Positions 28,745 through 43,915 of a DNA stretch of 64,000 bases are shown in pieces. Below the pieces are notes generated by a model that searched no databases, was not told the origin of the DNA, and worked only from the letters and a program-made list of their open reading frames with translations. The stretch is from positions 1,899,501 to 1,963,500 of the forward strand of contig JAYKKM010000375.1 in NCBI GenBank assembly GCA_035772405.1, given 5' to 3'. The translations under genes were made by a program, and so were the position numbers. This stretch comes from Chrysogorgia sp. JL179-B06 (taxonomy: Eukaryota > Cnidaria > Anthozoa > Scleralcyonacea > Chrysogorgiidae). Numbering within the stretch: position 1 is the first letter of the stretch; the number at the start of each line of letters is the position of its first letter.

Positions 28745-31700
28745 ATGTCAAGCAATATTGCGAGTGGTCCTGATATGAACTTTATTTCAAGTCATGAGTC
28801 GAGTGGAGCTCGTGGTTCTAAAAGGTCTAAGGACTTAGCTATATTAAATAATAAAACGACTCGTGTGAAAATGTCTGAGAGTAAGCGTGACTCTATTATG
28901 GATGGTAATATCGCTCGTAGTGGTACACGTGGTCCTGGTATGGGTTCTGGTAACTTAGTTATACCGAATATTAAGATGAGTTTTCTAGAGAGGATGTCTA
29001 GCTATCTAGCTGATGCTAAAGTATTGGGGTATAAGTGGATTGATCTTATTAGAAGAGTATCTAGAGAGAACGTCATTATTAGAGTCACCAGATTTAGGGA
29101 GGTCAGAGAAGTTCGAAAGGCTAGACGCGATCTTAAACGATACGTGAGGAGGTCACGACTAAGTCAGGAGGCCTCAGACAAAGAGTACAAGAGAATCACT
29201 AGTCTTATTGCTGAGGTGAGACGTCCTACTGTAGTACAAAGGAGAGTTGCTCTCAAAGGGTATACCAAGTCGTATAGTGTCAAGGTAATCGACAATAAGG
29301 ATTCACTAAAACAACTAGTCAGGACTAGAGGAGTAGTAGGCTCAACTTTACAGAAAGAGCTAGAGAGACTGAAAGGTTTGAAGTTTTCCGAGACATTGGA
29401 AGTGACTCTAGAGAAACAAATTGGTGACAAGGAGTCTTTGTTTAAGACAGCCTTCTTCAATAGTGTGGTCAAAACAGTGGTTAGTAGTGTTGATATTAGT
29501 GGGACTACGAGACAAGCTAGTGAGGAGATATTAAATCGTATAGCTGTGTGGTTGTCAGAAGGGTCTGGGTGGGTTGTAGATAGTATTAATTATCACTATA
29601 TTAATGTGGTAGTGTACAAGCCTCTTAAAGGATCGAGTTATATTAAGCTACCAGAAGAGTTGAGGAACGCGTCGAAAGGTTTGATTAATATAAAGAATGA
29701 AGATGACAAGTGTTTCATGTGGTGTCACGTGTTACACAAGTGTCCTGTGAGGAGGGATCCGCAGAGAGTGTCAAAACACAAGAAGAACGTAGGTTCTGTC
29801 AATTTATGAGGGAGTGAGATTTCCAGTGGATACGAAACAGTACAAAAAGATAGAGAGGCAGAATGATATTAGCATCAGTGTGTTTGGGTATGAGGACAAG
29901 CAACCATTTCCTATCTACGTTTCTGAGGAGAAGTGTGAGGATCATATGGACCTGCTGCTAATAACGAATGGTGTTAAGCGACACTACGTGTACATCAAAG
30001 ACTTTGGTAGGTTTATGTTCGGTCAGTCTAATCATAAGTGTCGCAAGAATATCTGTAGATACTGTCTTCAATGTTTTACTACCAATGAGATTCTAGAGAA
30101 TCATAAGGAGGTTTGTATGGTGGTAAATGGTAAGCAAGCGATCAAGATGCCAGTAGAAGAAGACAGCACTCTCGAGTATGAAAATTACCACAAACAATTA
30201 GAAGTACCATTCGTAATATATGCAGACTTCGAGGCTATTACAGAGAAGGTCGACAACGTGACACCACTCATAGGATCGTACACTAGTGAGTACCAAAGAC
30301 ACACGGACTGTGGGTATGGATACAAAGTAGTGTGCTGTTACGATGATAAATATAGTAAACCAGTAGAGATGTTTCGAGGCCCGAAAGCGGTTAAGAAGTT
30401 CATGAAAAAGATGCTAGAGGAGGTCAAGTACTGCAAGAAAGTCAGAAAGGAGCATTTTAGTAAGGACATGGTAATGACCATAGCTGACAAGGTTAACTTC
30501 AAGGAAGCGACTAAATGTCATATTTGTGATAGGAAATATATACGTAGAAGCGTGAGAGTTAGAGATCATTGTCATGTCACTGGTAAGTATAGAGGTTCGG
30601 CACATCAGTTATGCAACAGAAACTATAGACTGACTGACAAGATACCTGTCATATTCCATAATCTAAGAGGGTATGATAGTCACTTCATAATGCAAGAGAT
30701 AGGCAAGCTAGGTCAGAAAATCAACGTCATACCAAATAATATGGAGAAATATATGGCATTCATGTTAGGTAAACATCTAGTGTTTCTAGATAGTTTCCAG
30801 TTCATGAGCTCTAGTCTAGCCAACCTAGTGAACAACCTACCAAAGGACTGTCTCAAGTATACGTCTGAACTATTTCAAGGCGAGGAGCTAGAGTTGGTGT
30901 CGCGAAAAGGCGTGTACCCATATGACTATATGGATAGTTTTGATAAGTTTAATGAACTTGAGTTGCCATCAAAGGAGAGTTTCTACAGCATCCTAAACGA
31001 CGAGCATGTGTCAGACACAGACTACGAGCACGCTCAAGAAGTGTGGAAGACAATGGGCGTGGAGAATATGGGTGAGTACCACGACCTATACCTAAAGTCT
31101 GACGTGTTACTACTGGCTGACGTGTTCGAGAACTTTAGAAGAACGTGTAAACAGTACTACCAGTTAGATCCTTGTCATTACTTCACATCACCTGGACTAT
31201 CGTGGGACGCTGCTCTAAAGATGACAGGAGTGGAACTAAAGTTAATGACTAACATTGACATGTTTCAGTTCATCGAGAAAGGAATGCGGGGTGGTGTCTC
31301 CTGCATAACACATAGGCACGGAGAAGCTAATAACAAATACATGAAGGGGTATGATAGTAGTAAACCATCGAAACACGTCGTGTACCTAGATGCGAATAAC
31401 CTTTACGGTTGGGCTATGTGTCAGTATCTACCGACTGGTGGGTTTGAATGGGTCGAGGGTTTTGACATCAACAATTTAGACAAATATAACAACGACTCAG
31501 ACAAGGGGTTGATACTTGAGGTTGACTTAGAGTATCCAGAGGAGTTGCACGATCTTCACAACGACTATCCTTTAGCCCCCGAGAGGATGAAAGTAAGTAG
31601 TGATATGTTGTCAAACTATTGTAAGACGATCCAAAACAAGTTTAAGATATCTGTTGGAGAGGTTGCAAAACTTATACCTAACCTAAGTGATAAGAGTAAG

Positions 31701-32648
31701 TATGTCGTTCATTATAGAAACCTACAGTTGTACAAAAGTTTGGGAATGAAGGTTAAGAAGATACATAGAGTACTTCAGTTCGATCAGTCACCATGGCTCA
31801 AGCAGTATATCGACTTTAACACAGTTAAGAGAACCCAAGCAAAGAATGATTTTGAGAAGGATTTTTTCAAGCTCATGAATAATAGTGTGTTTGGAAAGAC
31901 TATGGAGAACCTACGAAAACGTGTGAGCGTGGAGTTAGTAACAGACAAGGAAAAACTGAAGAAACTAACGTCAAAACCAACCTTTGTAAGCAGTAAGATA
32001 TTTGACAATAACTTGGTAGCAGTTCACAAGATCAAAGAGACACTAACTCTAAATAGACCAGCATACGTGGGTATGTGTATTCTAGACTTGTCAAAGACAT
32101 TAATGTATGACTTCCACTACAATAACATCAAAAAGGAGTATGGCAACAAAGCCAAACTACTATTCACAGACACGGATAGTCTAATGTATGAAATTGAGAC
32201 GGAGGATGTGTACAAAGATATGTACGCTAACAAAGAAGTGTTTGACTTTAGTGGATATGATAAGTCATCTCCTTACTTCGACCCAACTAACAAGAAGGTT
32301 ATTGGTAAAATGAAGGATGAGACGTTAGGAGTCCCCATCGTTGAGTTTGTTGGTTTAAGGTCGAAAATGTATAGCTACATAAAAGAGGACGGAAAAGGTG
32401 GGAAGACCGCTAAAGGTATCAAGAAGAGTACCATTAGAAATAATATAAGACATGACAACTATAAAAGTGTCCTGACAAATGGTGAGCAAATGTCTCACAT
32501 AATTAAAACTATTCGGAGCAAGAGCCACAGACTAGGAAGCTACGAAATAAATAAGATATCGTTGAGCTGCTTTGACGACAAGCGACATATACTACCAGAC
32601 GGTGTGTCTAGCTATGCATATGGACATTACGAAATAGTCAAGAACTAG
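28745..32648 (+). pseudogene. POLB: Polinton DNA polymerase B, copy B (frameshifted)
   Basis: Same polymerase. One extra T at 29803-29805 breaks the frame upstream of the cysteine-rich insert; the long second frame (29814-32648, 944 codons) holds the zinc motifs and all exonuclease and polymerase motifs. Confidence 0.88.
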
Positions 32649-32824
32649 CTGCTTAGGTTTCTCAAATGTTTTCTAGTCTTGACGTGTTTAGATTTAGAGG
32701 TCACATGGTATGACCGATCACACGTCTCACACACCCACTTATGAGTTCTAATCCATTCTTTGGTTTGAGCTCTGGATGCTATCAAAGCTTCTTCTTTGGT
32801 TTGGTAAATTTTTGGTCTTGCCAT
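32645..32824 (-). CDS. 59-aa zinc-finger protein, copy B
   Basis: Intact copy of the gene described at 47816-47995. Confidence 0.68.
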   Translation of the reverse strand: MARPKIYQTKEEALIASRAQTKEWIRTHKWVCETCDRSYHVTSKSKHVKTRKHLRNLSS

Positions 32825-33447
32825 TATATATTACCATATATTTTATTTATCCACTCGTTGTAGTATGGATCTTCTCTCCCATCCCAACATAGATCCTTGT
32901 ATACTACACTATACAGGTTATACTCGAATCGTACCTTAACCTTACCAGGTTTGAGGTCGTTAAGACTACCTCTCAACTCTATACCTCTTCTAGAGCATAT
33001 TCTTATGACATAGAAAATATATTTCGATATGTTCTTGACAATCAGTTTGTTTCTTTTAAGAGACCATACTATCTCTATAAAATCACTGACAACTGTTGGT
33101 ATGTCACTCTCGCTAACTAGTCCAGTCAACATTCTATCTAGCCACTTACTATAACTATGAGCCGATTTCTTGTACATCCAAATGTTAGGTACAAAGTTTC
33201 TCACGCGTCCGTAGGTAGTCTCTCCACACTTGTTACAACTAAATACACCATCTTCGATTTGGGTTCTGTGGTTACTACACTCATAACAGTACGTGGTGTC
33301 GTGCCACTTTTTTGGTGTTGCGTCCTTACTTCCGTTCTTGATCTCGTCCAATGTATACCCTAATGTAGTACCACTCCACTTTTTTGATACAATCTCATCT
33401 AATGTATACCCAGCATAGAACATTCTCATTGTACGTTCGTCAACCAT
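32824..33447 (-). CDS. VLTF3-like zinc-ribbon protein, copy B
   Basis: Intact 207-codon copy; same sequence as copy A. Confidence 0.75.
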   Translation of the reverse strand: MVDERTMRMFYAGYTLDEIVSKKWSGTTLGYTLDEIKNGSKDATPKKWHDTTYCYECSNHRTQIEDGVFSCNKCGETTYGRVRNFVPNIWMYKKSAHSYSKWLDRMLTGLVSESDIPTVVSDFIEIVWSLKRNKLIVKNISKYIFYVIRICSRRGIELRGSLNDLKPGKVKVRFEYNLYSVVYKDLCWDGREDPYYNEWINKIYGNI

Positions 33448-33450
33448 CTA

Positions 33451-33493
33451 AGTTACTATACTATATGTGTCTTTAGACTATAGTATAGTAACT
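33451..33493. promoter_or_regulatory. 15-bp inverted repeat, copy B
   Basis: Same as 48622-48664. Confidence 0.6.
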
Positions 33494-33663
33494 TTGTTGT
33501 TGAGTGTCTCCAACTCACACTTTATTGTTATGACCTGTTTTAGAGCGTCTGATAGTAGTTGTTCCAACTCTTCTATCTGACGAGTTTGGTAAGAGAGTGT
33601 ATCTGTCAAGTTACGCTTTTTATCGAATTCCATAGCCATCTCCTTCAAAGTTTTAGTGCTCAT
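33478..33663 (-). CDS. 61-aa coiled-coil protein, copy B
   Basis: Copy of 48649-48834. Confidence 0.6.
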   Translation of the reverse strand: MSTKTLKEMAMEFDKKRNLTDTLSYQTRQIEELEQLLSDALKQVITIKCELETLNNKVTIL

Positions 33664-33665
33664 TT

Positions 33666-34082
33666 CTATAACACTCTATATATTAAGTAACCTAAAGGTA
33701 GTCCAACGACTCCAACGAATACTGTTTGGTATTCTTTCATCTCGTCCGAGGGTTTGTAATAGTCTGACAACTCAGGCTCTTTACTAAATGTCTTCCCATC
33801 ATACTGTATCGTAAGTACTTGTCTTAGTTGATCCAGAGCGTGGTTCGTGTCGTTTATGTCTGCATTAGCATCTGACAACTGTTGTCTTAATTCCTGGACT
33901 TTATCTCTCTGACGAATCTCGTTCTCATAGAACTTTTCTTTAGCTCTTGCAAGACTCTCCAATGCTTTGTTGTGTCTCTTTATCTCTGTCTCGTAACCTG
34001 TATGGTTTAGCTTGCTGAATAGAAACCCAGCTCCTGCGAATGCTATGGCGTTGAACAACCCACCTGCTACCGCACTAGCCAT
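33666..34082 (-). CDS. Membrane/coiled-coil protein (138 aa), copy B
   Basis: Copy of 48837-49253. Confidence 0.72.
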   Translation of the reverse strand: MASAVAGGLFNAIAFAGAGFLFSKLNHTGYETEIKRHNKALESLARAKEKFYENEIRQRDKVQELRQQLSDANADINDTNHALDQLRQVLTIQYDGKTFSKEPELSDYYKPSDEMKEYQTVFVGVVGLPLGYLIYRVL

Positions 34083-34098
34083 TATATATTACGCTGTG

Positions 34099-34332
34099 TT
34101 ATTTCGAGAACGGGTCAATAGGTAAGTATTTCTTGCTCTGCGCCCACTTAACGAGTAGCGTCGAAACGCCTACAGCAGTCGCTAACTTGAGGGTGCCCTT
34201 CACTGATTCGGGAGTGCCTAACGGTTCTTTTAGTACTTTCTTTGATGCCATGGATACGGCTACGGCTCCAGCAGTCACAAGGGCTGCGTCGTATAGCTCG
34301 TTCATCAGTTCTTTTCTGTCTATTGATGCCAT
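34099..34332 (-). CDS. Small hydrophobic protein (77 aa), copy B
   Basis: Copy of 49270-49503. Confidence 0.7.
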   Translation of the reverse strand: MASIDRKELMNELYDAALVTAGAVAVSMASKKVLKEPLGTPESVKGTLKLATAVGVSTLLVKWAQSKKYLPIDPFSK

Positions 34333-34349
34333 ATATTATACGACATGTT

Positions 34350-34649
34350 TTAATCGAGGCTGTCGAGTTTACGTGATGGTTTTATAACAACGGTCTTAGG
34401 CTCTTCGCTCACTACTTGTTTGTCTTGACTAATCGTGTAGTACAGTGAGCCAGCGGCTATTACCACTCCAATAGTACCTATGATGTATCCGTAGTTAAAA
34501 CTATCGTCCTCACTTGTGACTCTTTCTCTCATCTTCCTCTCTTTGGCTGCTTTAGATATAGCAGCCAAGCGTTTGCCTGCCTCTACTCTCTTAGGGTCTT
34601 TAACCCTTGTTGTAGACGTTATAATAGGTACGGACTCACTGTCAGTCAT
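34350..34649 (-). CDS. Single-TM small protein (99 aa), copy B
   Basis: Intact copy of 49521-49820. Confidence 0.75.
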   Translation of the reverse strand: MTDSESVPIITSTTRVKDPKRVEAGKRLAAISKAAKERKMRERVTSEDDSFNYGYIIGTIGVVIAAGSLYYTISQDKQVVSEEPKTVVIKPSRKLDSLD

Positions 34650-34707
34650 CTTATACTATACGTGGTGTCTTGTTACAGATGACCTCACAGTCATCTCACA
34701 GATTATC

Positions 34708-35511
34708 TCACAGATAGAGTATTCGGTGAAAGTATTTTTGGTGATTAGACAGTGTGGTTTCACTCTTAAATCTTCTATTGCAGTACTCGCACAGAACTCT
34801 AGAGTCTATCATATATGTTTCTATGAAATGTATTATCTCGTGTTGGTCTGAGGATAGTAACGTGTTGTACCCTTGTGATCTTAGTCTCCTCAATACCCTC
34901 AACTGGTTATTCCTAATAACCCCATTACCTTTCGGTGTTTTGAGCTCTATAGCAAAACCATTGTATCTCTTGTGTAGTTGCGGAACTATCAAGTCTGGTT
35001 GTCCACCACTGTAACCTTTCTTCCATCCATCTATTCTTTTAGTAGATGTGTCTTGGTACTCACCCAACCCTGGGATGACTATTGTTGGGTGGTACTCTCT
35101 AATGTACTTCACGATGTCGTAGTGTAAATCTGTCTCATTCATGATTGACAGTTGGTTATACTGCGTGTAAACACCTGTTTTTCTAATAGATGGTAGGACT
35201 TCTGAGAATACCCATTTTTGGAACTTTCTTGCTGACTCGAGTTTCGATGAGAAGACTAGAGCGTAAACTCCTGGCTCCGATATTAATATCGTGTTTGGTT
35301 GTAAGTTTAAAGGGGGGCGTGATTCGCGCCCCCCTTCAAACACCTCTCGTTTGACCTTATATGTATCGTCAACGTGTACGCTGATAGCCCACTTCGCGTT
35401 TTTATACCCTAATGCCTTAGCGACTTCTTTTCCATAGAACCAAATATTGTCTCCATCTTTAATAGTCGTGACAGACATGTCGTTATTTCTAAATATTTTA
35501 GTGATACTCAT
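34708..35511 (-). CDS. BRO-N/VRR-NUC-like/zinc-finger protein, copy B
   Basis: Intact copy of 49879-50682. Confidence 0.82.
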   Translation of the reverse strand: MSITKIFRNNDMSVTTIKDGDNIWFYGKEVAKALGYKNAKWAISVHVDDTYKVKREVFEGGRESRPPLNLQPNTILISEPGVYALVFSSKLESARKFQKWVFSEVLPSIRKTGVYTQYNQLSIMNETDLHYDIVKYIREYHPTIVIPGLGEYQDTSTKRIDGWKKGYSGGQPDLIVPQLHKRYNGFAIELKTPKGNGVIRNNQLRVLRRLRSQGYNTLLSSDQHEIIHFIETYMIDSRVLCEYCNRRFKSETTLSNHQKYFHRILYL

Positions 35512-35651
35512 CACCTATAATATACCACGTGTTTTATTTTGTGTTTAAATAGCAGTCGTCTTAAGAGAGTAACCACTTAATAGCACGAACACGTGATCTG
35601 ACCAAGGTCCCATTTTGAGGTGTTGGTCAGACTAGTCTGTTTTGACACTCG

Positions 35652-35684
35652 AAAACTCAGGTCCCAAAACGGGACCTGAGTTTT
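35652..35684. terminator. GC-rich hairpin with T run, copy B
   Basis: Same as 50823-50855. Confidence 0.5.
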
Positions 35685-35762
35685 TGTCGTCTTTCATGTG
35701 GAACACACTCCTGGTTCTGATATGTAGACCGACCGTGTGTGACTCACCCCTTGTATCTTACC

Positions 35763-36238
35763 CTATTTTGGAACGTTGGTCTCGTCATATACTTTATTGT
35801 ACCTTTTCACCATTCCGTTGATTGGTGGGCATAAGTCAGTCACATTATCGTCCAATACTTTAACGTCTGAGAGGAACATTGACTCATTGTAAGGAAGACC
35901 TCTAAGATACGATCTTAGTTGTGTCAGTATCTTTTTATAGCTAGTGTGTGCAAACTTACAATGCTCCACTCTACTCGTCAGATTGGATTTAGCCAAGTAG
36001 CCTTGGATGATCACACCGGGACCACTAATACAAGCAATGATTAGAGGGTTAGCGGTTATCGATCCAGCTACAATACCTACTGTCGTTAACCCTATGCTAG
36101 TCATGTTTAACGATAGTTTAATTTTCTTCAACCTCTTGTATTTCCATTTGTAACAGGCTTCTAGTTTGTGGTAGTACGCGTACAAGCGTTTTAGCTCTAG
36201 CACCTCTTCCTCTGAGATATCCTTTGATATGTGATTGA
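35763..36238 (-). pseudogene. Two-TM protein, copy B, 5'-truncated at tandem junction
   Basis: Same truncation as copy A. Confidence 0.8.
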
Positions 36239-37286
36239 TCAATTATATATTGTTTATATGACGTGACCCTGCAACAGGATGTTGGCATTTGCTCTGAATA
36301 ATACCTGAGTCAACATGTCGAAAGCTCAACAATAAACAAGAAGTGTGCTGCACCCAAAAGTCACACCTTACTACAACTATTTTCGTGCACCAATCCACGC
36401 AAATATTCAAGAAATAAAAAATGCAAATTTGTTTTAACACCACCGTGTTTTGAAGAAAAAAACCTGAAAAATGTTTGGTTCTTGACATAACAACAATTGT
36501 TAATATGATTATTACAACACGTTAATACACTGAAAAAAACGTAGGTAAACATAACATTTTAACTGATTAACACTACTGAATTTACAGGATAAAAAATCTG
36601 TCAAAATTGTGATTCTTGACATAACAACAATCATTATAACGAGTTTTATAACAAATGACACACAAAGAGCATATGCAAACATAACTACTGTGCACATGAG
36701 ATTAAATTTTCAAGAGGCTAAAATAGGGAAAAAGCAACAAAAACTTACTTTTCAATACCTTTGCTTATTCTATTCGTACAGATCTATGCTTATTCGATCA
36801 ACTTATCATCATTATTGATAACAAGACATGGTATAATGCTACTCTGGTTAGAGATAAATTCAGATCATGTCACCTATTTTAAATAGAGTTACCACAATAA
36901 TTGTGGATAACTTTCCGAAAAGTAAATTAAACCAAATAAGCAGTGGAATTATATGTAGGGTCACCACACAAGGTAGGAATCTCCCCGTAGTTAAAACAGT
37001 ATATATAATTATATGGGGTCACACCAGGTGTGATTATACGTGGTGACTCTCATATAATTCTACTGGTTATTTTGTTTTACTATGCGTGGATATAAAAATA
37101 ATGTTGTGGTTACCCTATTTTAAATTGATAACTTGTCTGATCTTAATTTATCTCTTACCAGAGTAACATTACACCATGTCTTATTCTTTACCTGGTTGCA
37201 AACCAAAACTATTTACGATTGATAACATTAGTAACAGTTCCACGACAGAGAGTCCTCGTCAACAGATCTTCTTTGTTACTGAATAG

Positions 37287-37409
37287 ATTATAAAGAATGC
37301 TCTCAAATATCCTATCCATGTCATGAACACGCTAACTGCACTGAGTTAGAAGGATCATTCAACTGCTTCTGTAACGATGGTTATAAAGGAAACGGAACGT
37401 TCTGCGAAG
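37287..37409 (+). CDS. Host exon: EGF domain (unit 3 copy)
   Basis: Third copy of the 7347-7469 exon, with unchanged sequence and splice borders. Confidence 0.7.
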
Positions 37410-37713
37410 GTTAGTGCTTGTTAGAGCTGCTAGGCTAATACAGTTGGGAATACGGTGTGATATCTTTGCTTTATTTTTTGTATCATGAGCGGGCGGAATC
37501 CTAACCTTTCCTGCAACCTGATTGGCTGCAGAACGGGCAGAATTTTACGATATTTTGACCATGGTCACGGAATCCTAAATGCTAAAATTTTTTATCGTTC
37601 TTATTATTAACTGGAAAATGGAAAACTAATACAGAATTTGATTGAACTAAGCTGGAAATAACTATATTATACAAAAACGAAAGCATTTTGGTTTGTTTTT
37701 CTTTCCTTATCCA

Positions 37714-37765
<52 letters not shown>

Positions 37766-37804
37766 TATTAATTAATATGAGAGAGGAGGAGAGGATTTAA
37801 ATAT

Positions 37805-38166
<362 letters not shown>

Positions 38167-38338
38167 GACCTTTAGGTCATATTGAGCACTCTACAGGATG
38201 AAAACCATTGTCGCTTATCCATTGTGCGCACGCTCACTGCTTGCAGTTTGAGCACTCTGGCATGGTTTTTGATGTCCCACATTTGTGTGGCATCAAGGGT
38301 GACTGTAAATAGCAGTTATCTTCATCCTGCTCATCACT

Positions 38339-42062
<3,724 letters not shown>

Positions 42063-42151
42063 CGTGTAGGTTTTGGTCTACGAAATGCAAAGAGTGCTCA
42101 ACAACATATAGTTAGAGCAAATAATAGATTTTCGCTTACCTCAAAACTGGT

Positions 42152-42192
42152 CTGCTACAACTTGTTTCATCTGTAAAAGAATCTTCAGGCAG
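42152..42192 (-). ncRNA. Hammerhead-like motif in PLE end (unit 3)
   Basis: Same 41-nt motif as 11844-11884. Confidence 0.45.
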
Positions 42193-42221
42193 TGACAATA
42201 TCGAAAGGGATGACCGCTTAT

Positions 42222-43376
42222 TTATAGGCTTTCTGCCGGAAAGTGGGGGCGTATGTGGGGGACAAAGCATGAGGTCATGGCTTTGTTTGCGTTGATTACG
42301 CGAAATTTATTACGATGACGACACTGTGAAATTATTTCCGCTCTTTTGTTGAGTAAACTATTCTTATTTTTTTCTTTTAAAATACAAAATTTTTCTTCTA
42401 AACATAAATTGCATCGTTTTGATCCTCCTGTGTACGAAATAGAATGTTTTAGAATTTGCCAATTAATACTGAAATCTTTATTGTTTTCTTTCAATGTCCA
42501 AATATATTTCGAAAGTTCGGTGTCATTTTCATGCTTTTTATGTTGAAAAGATTTAGTGTGGTTGGCCAATCGCTCTTTGAATGTGGTTGCAGTCATACCA
42601 ATGTAGTGTTTTATTTCGTTTGTGATGTTTACTGTCACTGTTGCTTTGTATACTATGTCTCTAGTCATGCATTGTTCTTGAAGCGGGCAAATGGTGTTCT
42701 CTCTACAACTGCAATTAGTAGCGTCCCTATCCTGCGGTTTGATGTTCCTAGCTATGCGTGCATTGTGCTTAGTGATTATTGACTTAACATTGTTCATGCA
42801 GCTGTAACTTACTTTAACTGTATTTCTGCTAAAAATCTTATGGAGCTTGTGGTGCGGAGGGAAATGTTTGTCAATTAGGCTAAGGAAATTACGTCCTATG
42901 TTAGTGCTGACACTCTTGCTAAATGGTGGGTTGAACCAAATGATATTGCGTTGCCTATTCCTACGTGGTCGTTGCGGTGTATCATGAGTGTAGCTAAGTT
43001 CATGATTAAAGTTGCTGTGCCTAAGCGCGTTCTGATATAAGGGTGCAGATTCCTGAAAAGTTTGCTCATCTGACGAAAGGAGTTTAATGCGTTTGTTAAT
43101 TGATGCAGGTAGTTGCCTTGTTATGCTTGGTGGATGGTTAGAGTGCATATTTATGTATAGCGGATCGTCATTGGGCTTCCTATAGGGCCTATAGTTTCCA
43201 TTGTTAAGGTCGAAAGTTACATCTAAAAAGTTTACTATACGTAAATTTGATTCGGCGGTGATTTTTAGGTCAAATTGCTCGAAAATTTTGTGGAGATCTT
43301 TTCTTGTTTTGTCTGCTAAACGTGCTGATTTACTTTTTATGATAGCCAAACCGTCATCTCTATATAGGCCGATGCT
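42222..43376 (-). pseudogene. PLE copy 1: RT from YRDD box to GIY-YIG endonuclease
   Basis: Continuous frame from the Polinton border to 42222. Order: GLYRDDGLAIIK (reverse-transcriptase catalytic box) immediately beside the border, thumb-like region, cysteine cluster, GIY-YIG motif HYIGMTATTF and the C-terminal CNLC segment. The frame reads on into the Polinton TIR up to 43415, adding about 13 foreign residues. PLE enzymes prime at target ends with GIY-YIG nicking; here the protein is separated from its N-terminal half by 17 kb. Confidence 0.85.
43371..43376. repeat. Polinton target-site duplication, left
   Basis: GATGCT; matched at 60519-60524 and present once in the empty site at about 62922-62927. 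Confidence 0.93.
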
Positions 43377-43820
43377 AGTAGTATAGAAAGTGGGGCTACC
43401 GGCGCATTTTACCATTTTTCATGCTTCGCAATCAAAATGTGAAAAAATTCGCCGTTAACCCCACTTTCGAGACTACTAACAGTGACGTGTCACAGGCTTG
43501 GAAGCGTAGAAACGCGTCTCACGGACTCCAAACCACGTGGTATATCGCTTGGTATGGTGTTGTTACGAGCGGTATCTTCGTTTACAGCAGCACCACATCA
43601 ATACGTGTTATTATTAGTAGTCTAGAAGTATAGTCACTTTTTTGTAGTCTCGCGGACTCCAAACCACGTGGTTTATCGCTGTTGTCTCCACTCTTGAGAC
43701 TACTAACAGTGGTGTATCGCGTGTTTTGGACGTGTGGAAACACGTCTCACGGACTCCAAATCGTGTGGTATATCGCCATTGTCCCACTTTCGAGACTACT
43801 AAAACGATACGAAATAAGTT
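43377..43820. repeat. Polinton left TIR, copy C
   Basis: 444 bp, reverse complement of 60073-60518 except for two extra C in the right copy's CCCCC run. Inside, a module with CGGACTCCAAACCACGTGG and ACTTTCGAGACTACTAA recurs three times (near 43517, 43650 and 43745), including the palindrome CCACGTGG. Short reading frames cross it, but I do not regard them as genes. Confidence 0.93.
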
Positions 43821-43915
43821 TCGTTAAAGTTAGACGTGTGTCAGCTAGTGGGCTACAGAGCGAGGTGTCTGGATGTGGGGCTGCTGCAGGTGAGGATGTC
43901 ACTCGTAACAAGACT

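Larger units (their letters stand above)
28206..36238 (+). mobile_element. Polinton copy B, left part only
   Basis: Same left 8 kb as copy A with the same right breakpoint. Confidence 0.88.
42063..43376 (-). mobile_element. Penelope-like element copy 1, 3' half (unit 3)
   Basis: This half and 60519-61613 are the two parts of one PLE split by the complete Polinton. TSD copies GATGCT lie at 43371-43376 and 60519-60524. Confidence 0.85.

Noticed and set aside
43421..43633. 70-aa frame in the Polinton TIR (also at 13115, 28250 and, inverted, 60262)
   Set aside because: Lies wholly in the terminal repeat, has no domain, and appears at both ends simply because the TIR does.
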